Source: Planctomycetota bacterium (GTDB lineage Bacteria; Planctomycetota; Planctomycetia; Gemmatales; Gemmataceae). From it: a DNA stretch of 45,237 bases. The number at the start of each line of letters is the position of its first letter. The first letter of the stretch is position 1. This document shows positions 1 to 7,991 of the stretch, piece after piece. Where the stretch lies: assembly GCA_021413735.1 (NCBI GenBank), contig JAIOPV010000262.1:1-45237 (forward strand), written 5' to 3'. Below the pieces are notes generated by a model that ran no database searches, was not told the DNA's origin, and saw only the letters and a program-made list of their open reading frames with translations. The translations under genes were made by a program, and so were the position numbers.

Positions 1-212
1 TCGCGGGTGCTGGCGTGAAGCGTGGCTTCGTGTTGGGCAAGACCGACAAGACGGGCGGCTTCGCGACGCAGCGACCAGTTAGCCCGGCGGATGTGGCTTA
101 CACGGTTCTCGACGCGATGGGCATCGACCCGCGGAAGCAACTGAAGGCGCCCGACGGTCGGCCCATCGAGGTTCTCGATCAGGGCGAAGCGGTGAAAGAA
201 CTCTTCGTGTGA
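1..212 (+). CDS. DUF1501 family protein, C-terminal fragment
   Basis: The reading frame is open from the first bases and stops at TGA 210-212, so the gene begins outside the window. The visible 70 or so residues match the extreme C-terminus of DUF1501 proteins: a segment on advancing through the catalogue (GGFATQRPVSPADVAYTVLD), then an ALGID-like MGIDPRKQL, then a short 'DGRPIEVLDQGEAVKELF' ending. The complete DUF1501 protein at 20266-21534 ends in the same way (LGIDPNKE..., VDNGKPVDELFS). DUF1501 proteins are sulfatase-like, Tat-exported proteins usually paired with DUF1549/DUF1553 genes in planctomycetes; their reaction is not established. A PPC-domain gene follows 95 bp downstream on the same strand, a common planctomycete arrangement. 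Confidence 0.85.
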   Translation, partial: AGAGVKRGFVLGKTDKTGGFATQRPVSPADVAYTVLDAMGIDPRKQLKAPDGRPIEVLDQGEAVKELFV

Positions 213-226
213 GAGTGGATTGACAC

Positions 227-294
227 CGTTAAGCGGTGGTCCCAACGGGACCGCGGCCTGTGTGCGGTGGTCCCGTTGGGACCACCGCTTAACG
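227..294. repeat. Perfect 26-bp inverted repeat (hairpin)
   Basis: Arms at 227-252 and 269-294 are exact reverse complements around a 16-nt loop. The arm core is AAGCGGTGGTCCCAACGGGA. It lies after the DUF1501 stop and ends 13 nt before the PPC gene start at 308, so the transcript would carry a very stable stem just ahead of the start codon. There is no T-run, so it is more like a REP-type palindrome than a classical terminator. The short hairpin at 4530-4548 has a similar GGTCCC...GGGACC tip. Confidence 0.85.
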
Positions 295-307
295 TTTGGA
301 GCCTCCG

Positions 308-1081
308 ATGCGTCGCGTCTCGATTCTTGTTGTCGTTTCGTTCGCGTTCGTCACATCGGCCCCTTCGCAAGACAAGAAGCCACCCGAGAAGAGGGACCTA
401 CCGAAGGTTCTGTACGCCATTCCGCTCATCGCAAAGCCGGGCGAAAAGCAGAAGATCACGCTTCGAGGCAAGCATCTCGCCGCCGTGAAGGAAGTGAAGG
501 TGACCGGTTCCGATGCCGCGAAGGTCAAGTTCCTCGCGGCGAAGGCTGCGGCTGTGCCGAACAACTACCCCGCCGAACGCATCGGCGATTCCGAAGTCGA
601 GATCGAATTCGAACTTCCCAAGGATGTGAAGCCCGGCGAGGTGAAGCTCACAGCGATCGGGCCGGCGGGCGAGTCAGCGGCTTACACATTGCTCGTGCGA
701 GATGAACTACCGGTCGTTGCGGAGAAGGAACCGAACGACGGCTTCGATCAGCCTCAGCCGATTACAGTGCCAAGTGCCGTGGAAGCGACGATCAAAGGCG
801 AACGCGATGTCGATGTCTACAAGATTGAAGGCAAGGAGGGCGACAAGTTGCGGATCGAAGTGCAGGCCGCACGTTATGGTTCGCCGGTCGATGCGGTGAT
901 AACGCTCTACGATTCTGGGCGAGCAGTGGTCGATTCAGCCGACGACACCGCAGGCAGTTCCGATCCGGTGTTGGTCGTCACGCTTCCGAAAGACGGAGCG
1001 TACTTTCTCTCCGTGATGGACGCCAACGATCTCGGCGGCGCGAACTTTGGTTACCGACTTGTGGTGCGTCCCGCGAAGTAA
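308..1081 (+). CDS. Secreted PPC-domain protein
   Basis: 257 residues from the ATG at 308; a TTG 12 bases earlier is less likely because the ATG gives a clean signal peptide (residues 1-22, MRRVSILVVVSFAFVTSAPS). Residues 35-135 form a beta-rich region resembling an Ig-like or IPT-type fold (PGEKQKITLRGKHLAAVKEV). Residues 138-255 match the bacterial pre-peptidase C-terminal (PPC) domain: the EKEPNDGFDQPQ motif, then a D-V-D-V-Y-K segment, and an ending in GYRLVVR. PPC domains are noncatalytic beta-sandwiches of secreted proteins; no catalytic domain is present here. It is probably cotranscribed with the DUF1501 gene upstream, apart from the hairpin between them. The role is unknown; an extracellular or periplasmic location is likely. 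Confidence 0.8.
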   Translation: MRRVSILVVVSFAFVTSAPSQDKKPPEKRDLPKVLYAIPLIAKPGEKQKITLRGKHLAAVKEVKVTGSDAAKVKFLAAKAAAVPNNYPAERIGDSEVEIEFELPKDVKPGEVKLTAIGPAGESAAYTLLVRDELPVVAEKEPNDGFDQPQPITVPSAVEATIKGERDVDVYKIEGKEGDKLRIEVQAARYGSPVDAVITLYDSGRAVVDSADDTAGSSDPVLVVTLPKDGAYFLSVMDANDLGGANFGYRLVVRPAK

Positions 1082-1098
1082 GTCACCCCGGAAATCAA

Positions 1099-1128
1099 GC
1101 GAGCGGCGACCTGACAGTCGCCGCTCGC
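1099..1128. terminator. Hairpin between convergent genes, REP-like
   Basis: Perfect 12-bp stem (1099-1110 with 1117-1128) and a 6-nt loop, located between the stop of the PPC gene (1081) and the stop of the minus-strand TPR gene (1155). Its position suits a bidirectional terminator. No strong T-run follows on either strand, so factor-independent termination is uncertain. The outer end (GCGAGCGGCG) and the CCTGAC core recur in the palindromes at 7869-7955 and 43189-43255, so it also belongs to a repeat family. Confidence 0.5.
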
Positions 1129-1154
1129 CACATTTTCGCGTCACTTCACGCCGA

Positions 1155-2816
1155 TCACTTCTTGGTGCCGCCAAGCGTGACGGGGATCTTGTAGACCTCG
1201 TTTAGCCGTGCGTGGGCCTGACTTCCCGAAGCTGTTTGCGGATACTTCTCGCACACGTGCTTCAAGGTCGCGATCGCCGCTTCCTTCTTCCCAGCTTCCT
1301 CCTGCGTGCGACTAATCTCCATGTTCATCGCCCCCGCCGTGTTCTCGTCCGTCGATGCCGCGATAACCTGCCGATACATCCCAATCGCCTCGTCGTACTG
1401 CTTCAGTTGACGATGAGCAGACGCCATGTGCGTGTTGTTGTGGTACGAGTAACCACACGCGCGATACTTGTCGATGCTCTCCTTCCAACGACGCGCACCG
1501 TAGAGCGTGTTCGCGATCTCGACCTGATACGTCACGGCTTTCGCAGCGTCGAGCTGGCTGAGTTCGTTGTAAACGGCGATGGCCTGATCTGGCTTGCCAC
1601 CCTTGCGATACACGAGCGCCGCCTCGTTGAGCCACACGGGTGCGGTCTTCGCATCCGCGGCAAGCTCACGATAAATCGCCACGGCTTTGTCGGTCTGCGG
1701 TGGGGTTTCTTCGTAATAACTGTGCGCAATCGCTGCCTTCCCGGCGACCGCATCCTTGTACTTCGCATAAGTCGCACGAGCCAGCTCTCGCTGCCCGGCA
1801 GCCTTGTACCACGTCGCAATGTGACTCAAGATGCCGTCGTCGGCGCCGAGACCCGCGAGCATCTCGTCGAACACAGCCTTTTGCTTATCCAGTTGCCGGG
1901 CGTGCCGACGAATCTCGGCAGTCGCGTACCACGCTTCCACCGCGTGCGGCTTCGTCTTCGGGTCTTTCAGCCATTCCGCAACTTGCGTCTTCATCCACGC
2001 GCAACTCGCATCAGCCAGCTTCTCGCCGAGCTTCTTCGTGGCTTCGTCCGTCGATCCCGTGAGTGCGTGAATCGTCTGGGGCAATCCCCCGAGATGCGGG
2101 TGCATCAGGTGACTCGTCAGTTGTGCTGGCGTGCAGGTGGTCGAAAGCGCCTTGAGTCCTTCGTCGAAGTTCCCCGTTGCGAAGATGATCTGCGTGTATT
2201 GCCGGGCAGCGGTCACGCACGGCTCAACCGTTAGCCCCTTGCGTTCCACATCGTATGTGAGCTGACGCAGCAGGCTCACGCGGGTGGCGTCGTCTTTTTC
2301 GTTGGCCGCGATCTCGGCCATATCGAGCCGTGCCCACACCGACGCAACGTGATTGGGATATGTCGTAATCACCTTGGTGTAAGCCTTCTTCGCGGGCTTG
2401 ACGTCACCGGTGCCCATGTAAGTCTGAGCGATCAGGATGGCCGCGATCGGTGCTTCCGGCGAATCCGGGAAGTAGTCCAACAGCGATTGGTAGCCGTCCT
2501 TGATGGCGGCGACCTGCTTCCGCAAGCTCACGAGGCAGTGCGAATACTTGAGCTGTGCATATGGCGCACCCTCGCTCTTTTCGTAGAGCTTGAGGAACTT
2601 TTCATACTCGTCGGCGGCGGCCTTGAACTGATTCTCGCGGTAGAGCCGTTCGGCCGCGTTCAACTGGAATCGCTCGGCTTCCTTGAGCACCTTCCAGCGT
2701 TCAATGGACATCTCATGCTCGCGCGGGCCAGCCGTGGCCAGCGTGGAACCCAGCCCAATAGCGAGCACGGCGATGGCCGCCCGAATCAAGGTGAGGCTTG
2801 TTGTGCTTGACGCCAC
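1155..2816 (-). CDS. Secreted tetratricopeptide-repeat protein
   Basis: 553 residues from the GTG at 2816, which has GGAG eight bases upstream. A TTG at 2789 overlapping the TGA of the upstream gene is an alternative and also gives a good signal peptide. The N-terminus (IRAAIAVLAIGLGSTLATAG) is a signal peptide. The rest is helical, with repeated TPR-type blocks (FKAAADEYEKFLKLYEKSEG; AKKAYTKVITTYPNHVAS; QYDEAIGMYRQVIAAS near the end), as in the TolA-binding YbgF/BamD-like class. The start overlaps the end of the DUF4159 gene by 31 bp, so translation is probably coupled. No enzyme domain is visible. It is likely a periplasmic scaffold working with the DUF4159 membrane protein. Confidence 0.85.
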   Translation of the reverse strand: MASSTTSLTLIRAAIAVLAIGLGSTLATAGPREHEMSIERWKVLKEAERFQLNAAERLYRENQFKAAADEYEKFLKLYEKSEGAPYAQLKYSHCLVSLRKQVAAIKDGYQSLLDYFPDSPEAPIAAILIAQTYMGTGDVKPAKKAYTKVITTYPNHVASVWARLDMAEIAANEKDDATRVSLLRQLTYDVERKGLTVEPCVTAARQYTQIIFATGNFDEGLKALSTTCTPAQLTSHLMHPHLGGLPQTIHALTGSTDEATKKLGEKLADASCAWMKTQVAEWLKDPKTKPHAVEAWYATAEIRRHARQLDKQKAVFDEMLAGLGADDGILSHIATWYKAAGQRELARATYAKYKDAVAGKAAIAHSYYEETPPQTDKAVAIYRELAADAKTAPVWLNEAALVYRKGGKPDQAIAVYNELSQLDAAKAVTYQVEIANTLYGARRWKESIDKYRACGYSYHNNTHMASAHRQLKQYDEAIGMYRQVIAASTDENTAGAMNMEISRTQEEAGKKEAAIATLKHVCEKYPQTASGSQAHARLNEVYKIPVTLGGTKK

Positions 2817-4456
2817 TTGTCCTGCTCCACGTAAGCGTAAAAGAGAATGTTGATCCCAAGCTGATAGCCCGATTCCCAGATCGGTTTCTTGGCTCCGGCG
2901 TGGTCGTCACGCCACAAATCGCTGAGTGCGCCGGGGTGATAGTACACCGCCCAGCGCCCGTCGATCTTCCAACCCAGCGCGACGGGCTTCGGTGCGTGCG
3001 AAACCAAAATCGGTAACAACGGCAGTTCATACGGTCGCTGATTGATGCGGTCGTCTCGCGGAATTTCGACCGGGTTCACCCCCGTGATGCGAGTCATCTC
3101 GTTCACGAAAGCGTTGTGGAAGCCGTGACCCCCGAGGTTGTCGCCGAGAACCATGCCGTGCTTGTCGAGCAGATATTCGCGGAGAATTTTGCGTTCGTTC
3201 TCGGCCGGTGCGAACGTGTTCGCGCCACCGATGTAAATGATCGGGAACGGCTTCTTGGCAGCAGCGCGAGCGAGAGTCGCGAAATCGATCGTCTTGTCTT
3301 CTTCGCTGATCTTCACGAGCGGTTCGCGAGCCTTCAGTTCGGCCAGCAAGTTGCGGTCACCGCCGATGCCGAAGTTCTTGTTCCACGACTTATCACTGTG
3401 CTGAAGGCGAATCAGTTCGTACTTGCCCATTCCGGTACCGCTGCCGAAGCCGCCACCCTTGCCGTTGCCTTGACCAAGACCGCCCGGCCCTTGACCAGCC
3501 TTGTAGCGTTCCGCGGTTTCTTCCGAGAGCTTGAGTTCGATCTTGTCGATCGGCGGCGGTGCTGCGAACAGAATCGAACTGTACGGGTTGATGACGTACT
3601 TCTTGCGCACGACCTTTTGCACTTTCACGGCTGTCGGCTTGATCGAATCATTTCCGCCGCCCGCCGGCAACTCGGACTCGATTTCGTCCCCTGCGAATGC
3701 GAACTGATGGACCAAGAAGTACACGAGGAGGAACAACAACGAGTACACGGTCAGCAGCGACAGCGATTGACGAACACGCCGACTCTGTGCGATTCCAACC
3801 CCGAGCATGACAGCGAGGAGAATGAGGCTCGGCACCTTCACGGCTCGGAAATGCTTGCTGAACACCAAAACCTGCGTGATGGGAGAAGCAAGCGTCGGAC
3901 CGGCTTCGACGGTGGCAGGCATTGAGGCCAACCGCTCATCCCACTTCAGGTGAAGCACCCCAGCACCGGAGTCTCCAGAAACCACCCGCTCATCCCACTT
4001 CACCCCGGAGCGATCCGGAACATCCGGCATCCAGGCGAGCGCGGCCACTGGCAGGAGTAACACAAAGCAGAGTGCGCTCGGCACGACACCGTAAAAGGGC
4101 GATGCTGGGTTGAACGGATTCCACCGGTCCCTTGGGTGCGGGGCTGCCACTTCCGCGAACGTTGACCGCGTGAGAGCGTGCTTCACTCGCTGATGACTCT
4201 CGATCTTCCTCGCGGCCCATTCGAGGAAGTAAACCGTCCAGATCACGCCGATCCCGTACAGCACGAACCAACCACCCGGATCGGCAATCCACGAAAGGAT
4301 GCGAACCGGGTTCACGCCGAAGACAGAAAGGCCGCTCAGGTCGCCGAGTTTGCCGGCCTGTGCCAGCATCATCACGACAACGAGGATCGACCAGAGAACG
4401 ACGTACACTCCCGTCGCGAGCGCTGCACGGAGGGGAGTTAGGCGAAGACGATGCAC
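2786..4456 (-). CDS. Membrane-anchored DUF4159 domain protein
   Basis: 556 residues from a GTG at 4456. The N-terminal half has several membrane segments (TGVYVVLWSILVVVMMLAQ near 15-33; WFVLYGIGVIWTVYFLEW near 63-80; a pair near 120-140; two more between about 215 and 255). A glycine-rich linker (about 313-340) leads to a C-terminal DUF4159 domain (about 365-556), recognised by FPIIYIGGANTFAP, the ILREYLLDKHGMVLGD block and the WKIDGRWAVYYHPGALSDLW block. DUF4159 has a class I glutamine amidotransferase-like fold and often accompanies MoxR/DUF58 membrane systems in Planctomycetes and Bacteroidetes; no MoxR gene is visible here. The gene lies between a small membrane protein and a TPR protein on the same strand. 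The biochemical function is unknown. Confidence 0.8.
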   Translation of the reverse strand: MHRLRLTPLRAALATGVYVVLWSILVVVMMLAQAGKLGDLSGLSVFGVNPVRILSWIADPGGWFVLYGIGVIWTVYFLEWAARKIESHQRVKHALTRSTFAEVAAPHPRDRWNPFNPASPFYGVVPSALCFVLLLPVAALAWMPDVPDRSGVKWDERVVSGDSGAGVLHLKWDERLASMPATVEAGPTLASPITQVLVFSKHFRAVKVPSLILLAVMLGVGIAQSRRVRQSLSLLTVYSLLFLLVYFLVHQFAFAGDEIESELPAGGGNDSIKPTAVKVQKVVRKKYVINPYSSILFAAPPPIDKIELKLSEETAERYKAGQGPGGLGQGNGKGGGFGSGTGMGKYELIRLQHSDKSWNKNFGIGGDRNLLAELKAREPLVKISEEDKTIDFATLARAAAKKPFPIIYIGGANTFAPAENERKILREYLLDKHGMVLGDNLGGHGFHNAFVNEMTRITGVNPVEIPRDDRINQRPYELPLLPILVSHAPKPVALGWKIDGRWAVYYHPGALSDLWRDDHAGAKKPIWESGYQLGINILFYAYVEQDKWRQAQQASP

Positions 4457-4529
4457 GGGATACTCTCAGCAAGGCGGGGTGTCGGGCGGTCGTTTAGCGT
4501 CAGCCCCAACGGAGCGACGCCCATTCCGA

Positions 4530-4548
4530 ACGGTCCCAGCGGGACCGT
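4530..4548. repeat. Short GGTCCC palindrome
   Basis: Eight-base stem ACGGTCCC / GGGACCGT around AGC, between two minus-strand genes. The flanking text at 4491-4522 (GTCAGCCCCAACGGAGCGAC) resembles other 'CCCAACGG' repeat cores in the window. It may act as a transcript-processing hairpin, but only the palindrome is seen directly. Confidence 0.6.
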
Positions 4549-4574
4549 CGCGAACAAGCACCATTCAACACGGA

Positions 4575-5030
4575 TCACTTGAGCAGATCGTCGTCGTTCG
4601 TCTTGAACGGATCCTTCGTCTTGGGGCTTCCCGTCTTCGTGCCGCTTTCGCCACTCTTGATGAGGTAGTCGTCCTTCGGCGAGATCTTCGGATTGGTCGG
4701 CGTCTTCGGCGTTCCCTCTGGCTTCGGCGTCGGCTGAGGAGCAGTGTTCGGCGAAGCCTCGTCGGTCTTGTCAGCAGGTGGAACGACAGGGGTCGCGGTC
4801 GCGGTGTTTTTCTTGGCCCCTTCCAACATGAAGGGAATGAAGGTCAGCACGCCGAACACAATCGCGAAGAGAACGCTGGCCTGGAGCGAAGCCTTGAACA
4901 GACCGCTCTTGCCCGAAAGCCCGAGCGACTCCTGCGGCGTCTGGCTCCGAACGTGACGACGCGGATCGTTGGAGGCCGTGAGTTGGCCGTTGGGCAGTTC
5001 GCCGTGTTTGGTCTGGGTGTTTGCTTGCAT
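4575..5030 (-). CDS. Small single-pass membrane protein, proline-rich tail
   Basis: 151 residues from ATG 5030. Residues 1-45 are polar. One hydrophobic segment follows (ASLQASVLFAIVFGVLTFIPF, about 50-69), then a long tail rich in Pro, Thr, Lys and Asp (PADKTDEASPNTAPQPTPKP) ending in DDDLLK. There is no match to a family I recognise. The form, a short cytoplasmic part, one membrane helix and a disordered extracytoplasmic tail, fits an accessory subunit. It is first in a minus-strand run with the DUF4159 and TPR genes and divergent from the large TPR/ExbBD cluster, so it may belong to the same envelope system. Confidence 0.7.
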   Translation of the reverse strand: MQANTQTKHGELPNGQLTASNDPRRHVRSQTPQESLGLSGKSGLFKASLQASVLFAIVFGVLTFIPFMLEGAKKNTATATPVVPPADKTDEASPNTAPQPTPKPEGTPKTPTNPKISPKDDYLIKSGESGTKTGSPKTKDPFKTNDDDLLK

Positions 5031-5390
5031 GTGGAGTGTGGTTGAAAGAAGTCAGGGGCGGGAAGATGGCGCCGGCAGCATTGTGAGAGCGGCCTCCATC
5101 GTACCCGAATCATCGCGAAGGGCAACGGGTGCCTTTTGAGAAAAAGTTCCGATTGCGCAGGATTTGCCGCTTGCATTCTTGAGACCCGACAGGCAAACTA
5201 AAACCCGCGGAACAAATGAGAGCGATCTTCCAACCGCGGGATTCCTGCTGCCCCGCACGGATCGCTAACCGTTCGAGAGCTGCCCTCGGCGAATGGTGTT
5301 CCGCTTCCAACATCTGCTTGCACGCGATTCGAGCCCCGACATACCGCTTCGGGATTCGTCTGGTTCGTCCTATTCGGAGCCGACCTCTTC
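5031..5390. other. 360-bp divergent intergenic region
   Basis: This separates the minus-strand membrane/DUF4159 genes from the plus-strand TPR/ExbBD genes, so promoters for both directions should lie here. No convincing -35/-10 pair was found; TTGAGA at about 5137 lacks a good -10. No clear palindrome or small gene was seen. Confidence 0.5.
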
Positions 5391-7868
5391 ATGAGCACCG
5401 TCGTGAAACGATTGCGCCTCGCTGTCCCCGCATTCGCGCTGGGCTGTCTTCTCATTCCACTGATCGACACCCACGGTTCCCCACTGCCCGACGCTCAGGA
5501 CAAAGCAAAGGCAAAGGACAAGGACAAAGAAAAGGACAAGGGCGGCCCCGAACGCGGCTCCATTGTCGAGGATCGCACTGCCCGCAAGTTGCTCGAAGCT
5601 GGCGACGCTCGCCTCGAAGCCGGTGAACCCGCCAAGGCGATTGAAGTGTGGCAATCGGTCATCGAGCGCTACCCACGAAGCAAGGTTCGTTTCGACGCGT
5701 TCCTGAAACTCGGCAACCACTTGCTCACCAAGGAGCGGGCGTTCGACCGGGCACGCACTTACTTCGAGTCCGCTTCGGGCGAAGACAACCCCAACGAAGA
5801 ACAACGCGCCGAAGCGACGCTGAAAACCGGCGTCTGCTATTTCGAGGGTCGCAACTACGGCAAGACCTTCAAATACATGCGCGACGTGATCGAAAAGTAT
5901 CCGGTCAGCCCGCAGGTCAATCAGGCTTACTACTACATCGGCCTCGGCCACTTCCAACAGGGCCACTACAGTCGGGCAATCACCGCTCTGGAACGAGTCG
6001 GCACCGCGTTGCCGCCTCCTGAAATTGGTCCGGACGGCAAGCCGAAGTCGACGGCGGAGCTGCTCGAAGCGAACAAGCGGCTCTTCATTCGGATCGAGGA
6101 CGCGGACCTCGCGGCACTCGAAGTCGGCAAGACGGTTCCCGTGAAAGTCGAGAGCACGAGCGGCGACGTCGAAACTGTCGAGTGCGTGGCGATCGGTCGG
6201 AACGTGCGGGTTGTGGTTGGCACAATCCCGACGGCTCTCGGCAAGGCGGATCCTGGCAACGGCCGCCTCGAACTTCGCGGAAACGATGTCGTGAAGATCA
6301 CCTACCGCGACATGCACACCGCTGCCGGAGCCAAGGAAAACCTGGTGGTGAAGAACATTCCCGTCGTCGGCACCGCAACCGCCGCGATCACCGACGGAGC
6401 GTATGCCGAGACGCTGCAAGGCGTCGTGCTGGGTCGCGGGGTTCACCTGCAAGTCGTGGACGCCGACTTCGACCTGACCGACGGTGCCGACATCCTCAAG
6501 GGCACGGTCGAGGTTTATCGCGAGAAGACTCCAGAAGAGATCGCCGCCGAAGCCGGTCCGGGCGGCGTCGCACCGATGCCGCCAGCGGGCACGAAGCCAG
6601 ACCCCAACAAACTCGATCGCTTCAAGAAGATCGACAAGGTCGATGTCGTGCTGACCGAAGCGAAGATCATTCGCATCGCGCCTGAGAACACGCCGTTGAT
6701 CCTGATTCCGGTCGAAGAGCCGAAGAAGGACGGCGAGCCAGGTAAGGACGAACCGAAGAAGGAAGAACCCAAAAAGGAAGAGCCCAAGAAAGAAGAGCCA
6801 AAGAAGGAAGACGTGAAGCCGCCGGAACCACCCAAGGACGACGGCACGATTCACTCGGGCACCTTCCGGGCCGTGGTCGCCTTGGAGAAGTCCGAGACGC
6901 CGAACCTCACGGATCAGATCCTTCAGGCACAGCCGAACGACCTGATTGTCTTCACGTACATCGACGCCAAGAACTCGACGGGTGAATCGCGAACGGTCGT
7001 CTTCAAGGCTCGCGTGGTCGAAGGCAGCCTCGGCAGCGTTCGCGTTTCGCAGACGCAGATTTCCGATCAGGAACTGCGAGTGAAGACGCAACTCAAGACC
7101 GCCAGCGCTCTCACGAACATCGGCAACCGCTACAAGGAATTCGGCCTGAAGCAGCACGCCGACACGAAGTATCAGCAAGCCATGACCATGTGCGAAGAGA
7201 TCAGCACCGAAGCTCAGAAGCTCGGTGGCCGCACACTGGAAGAAACCTACGTCCAGCTCTGGAAGATCTACTTCGAGATGGACAAACTCGACCTCGCAGC
7301 CGCGATGAGCCAGCGGCTCCAACGCGACTTCCCAAACAGCGAGTTCGTGGACGCAGCGTTGCTATCGCTGGCAACCGTCGCTCGCAAGCAGAACCAGTTC
7401 CAGCGAGCCATCGGCATCTACACGAGCGTTCTGCGACTGGAGAAGAGCCCGCTTCGCGGCGAAGCTCAGTTCGGTATCGCGGAGTGCTACGAGGAGATGG
7501 CGAAGGCTGTGGAAGGGCAGCAATCTGCGCAACTCTACGACCAGTCGTTCCAGGAATACAAGAAGGTGTTCGATCAGTTCCCGGATAGCGGTCGCGTCGG
7601 TGAAGCGGTCGCGAAGATGGCCAACTACTACTACGTCCAGAAGGACTACGCCCGAGCCATCGACGTCTTCGAGACGGTGCTTCGCACGCACCCGGACGCC
7701 AAGTTCCTCGACGTGATTCTGTTCAACTACGGTCGGTGTCTGTATCGCCTCGACAAGAAGGCCGACGCCCGCAAGCAGTTCGACCAGATGATCGCGGACT
7801 TCCCAGAAAGCCCGCTGGCCCCAGACGCCAAGAAGATTTCCGAAGCTCTCCGCAAGGGCGGGAACTAA
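5391..7868 (+). CDS. Secreted TPR/beta-domain protein (825 aa)
   Basis: ATG at 5391. The signal peptide covers about 1-27 (RLAVPAFALGCLLIPLIDTHG), followed by a Lys/Asp-rich stretch near 38-50. Residues 60-200 are TPR helices (ARKLLEAGDARLEAGEPAKA; GHFQQGHYSRAITALERVG). Residues 220-500 contain beta-sandwich-like units, each with an I/V-x-D-A-D motif (RLFIRIEDADLAALEVG; HLQVVDADFDLTDGADILKG), interrupted by a KKEEPKKEEP repeat at about 441-480. Residues 560-825 return to TPR helices (YKEFGLKQHADTKYQQAM; ARAIDVFETVLRTHPDAKF). The order TPR-beta-TPR is the same as in the 2475-aa protein just downstream, so the two are probably paralogues or at least built from the same modules. It is probably periplasmic or on the cell surface. 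No catalytic residues were identified. Confidence 0.85.
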   Translation: MSTVVKRLRLAVPAFALGCLLIPLIDTHGSPLPDAQDKAKAKDKDKEKDKGGPERGSIVEDRTARKLLEAGDARLEAGEPAKAIEVWQSVIERYPRSKVRFDAFLKLGNHLLTKERAFDRARTYFESASGEDNPNEEQRAEATLKTGVCYFEGRNYGKTFKYMRDVIEKYPVSPQVNQAYYYIGLGHFQQGHYSRAITALERVGTALPPPEIGPDGKPKSTAELLEANKRLFIRIEDADLAALEVGKTVPVKVESTSGDVETVECVAIGRNVRVVVGTIPTALGKADPGNGRLELRGNDVVKITYRDMHTAAGAKENLVVKNIPVVGTATAAITDGAYAETLQGVVLGRGVHLQVVDADFDLTDGADILKGTVEVYREKTPEEIAAEAGPGGVAPMPPAGTKPDPNKLDRFKKIDKVDVVLTEAKIIRIAPENTPLILIPVEEPKKDGEPGKDEPKKEEPKKEEPKKEEPKKEDVKPPEPPKDDGTIHSGTFRAVVALEKSETPNLTDQILQAQPNDLIVFTYIDAKNSTGESRTVVFKARVVEGSLGSVRVSQTQISDQELRVKTQLKTASALTNIGNRYKEFGLKQHADTKYQQAMTMCEEISTEAQKLGGRTLEETYVQLWKIYFEMDKLDLAAAMSQRLQRDFPNSEFVDAALLSLATVARKQNQFQRAIGIYTSVLRLEKSPLRGEAQFGIAECYEEMAKAVEGQQSAQLYDQSFQEYKKVFDQFPDSGRVGEAVAKMANYYYVQKDYARAIDVFETVLRTHPDAKFLDVILFNYGRCLYRLDKKADARKQFDQMIADFPESPLAPDAKKISEALRKGGN

Positions 7869-7955
7869 GGCGAGCGGGGGACGTAAGTCCCCTGATGCAT
7901 CGCGATCTCCCAGGACAAACAAACACAATCAGGGGACTCACGTCCCCCGCTCGCC
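7869..7955. repeat. Large hairpin, 28-bp arms
   Basis: Arms 7869-7896 and 7928-7955 are inverted with one mismatch around a 31-nt loop; the arm reads GGCGAGCGGGGGACG... and includes a second small palindrome (GGGGGACGTAAGTCCCC). It begins immediately after the TAA of the 825-aa gene and ends 36 bp before the 2475-aa gene. The outer motif GGCGAGCGG links it to 1099-1128 and 43189-43255. It may reduce read-through or stabilise the upstream transcript. Confidence 0.8.
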
Positions 7956-7991
7956 AAATAGACACAGACACCAAGACTCTCGGTACCACAT

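Noticed and set aside
5031..5390. Promoter pair in the divergent region
   Set aside because: Candidate hexamers had poor -10 matches and could not be separated from chance.
5370..7322. 650-codon minus-strand frame
   Set aside because: Antisense to the 825-aa TPR gene; its long openness follows from codon bias in a GC-rich genome, and its translation is Arg/Val/Leu-rich without motifs.
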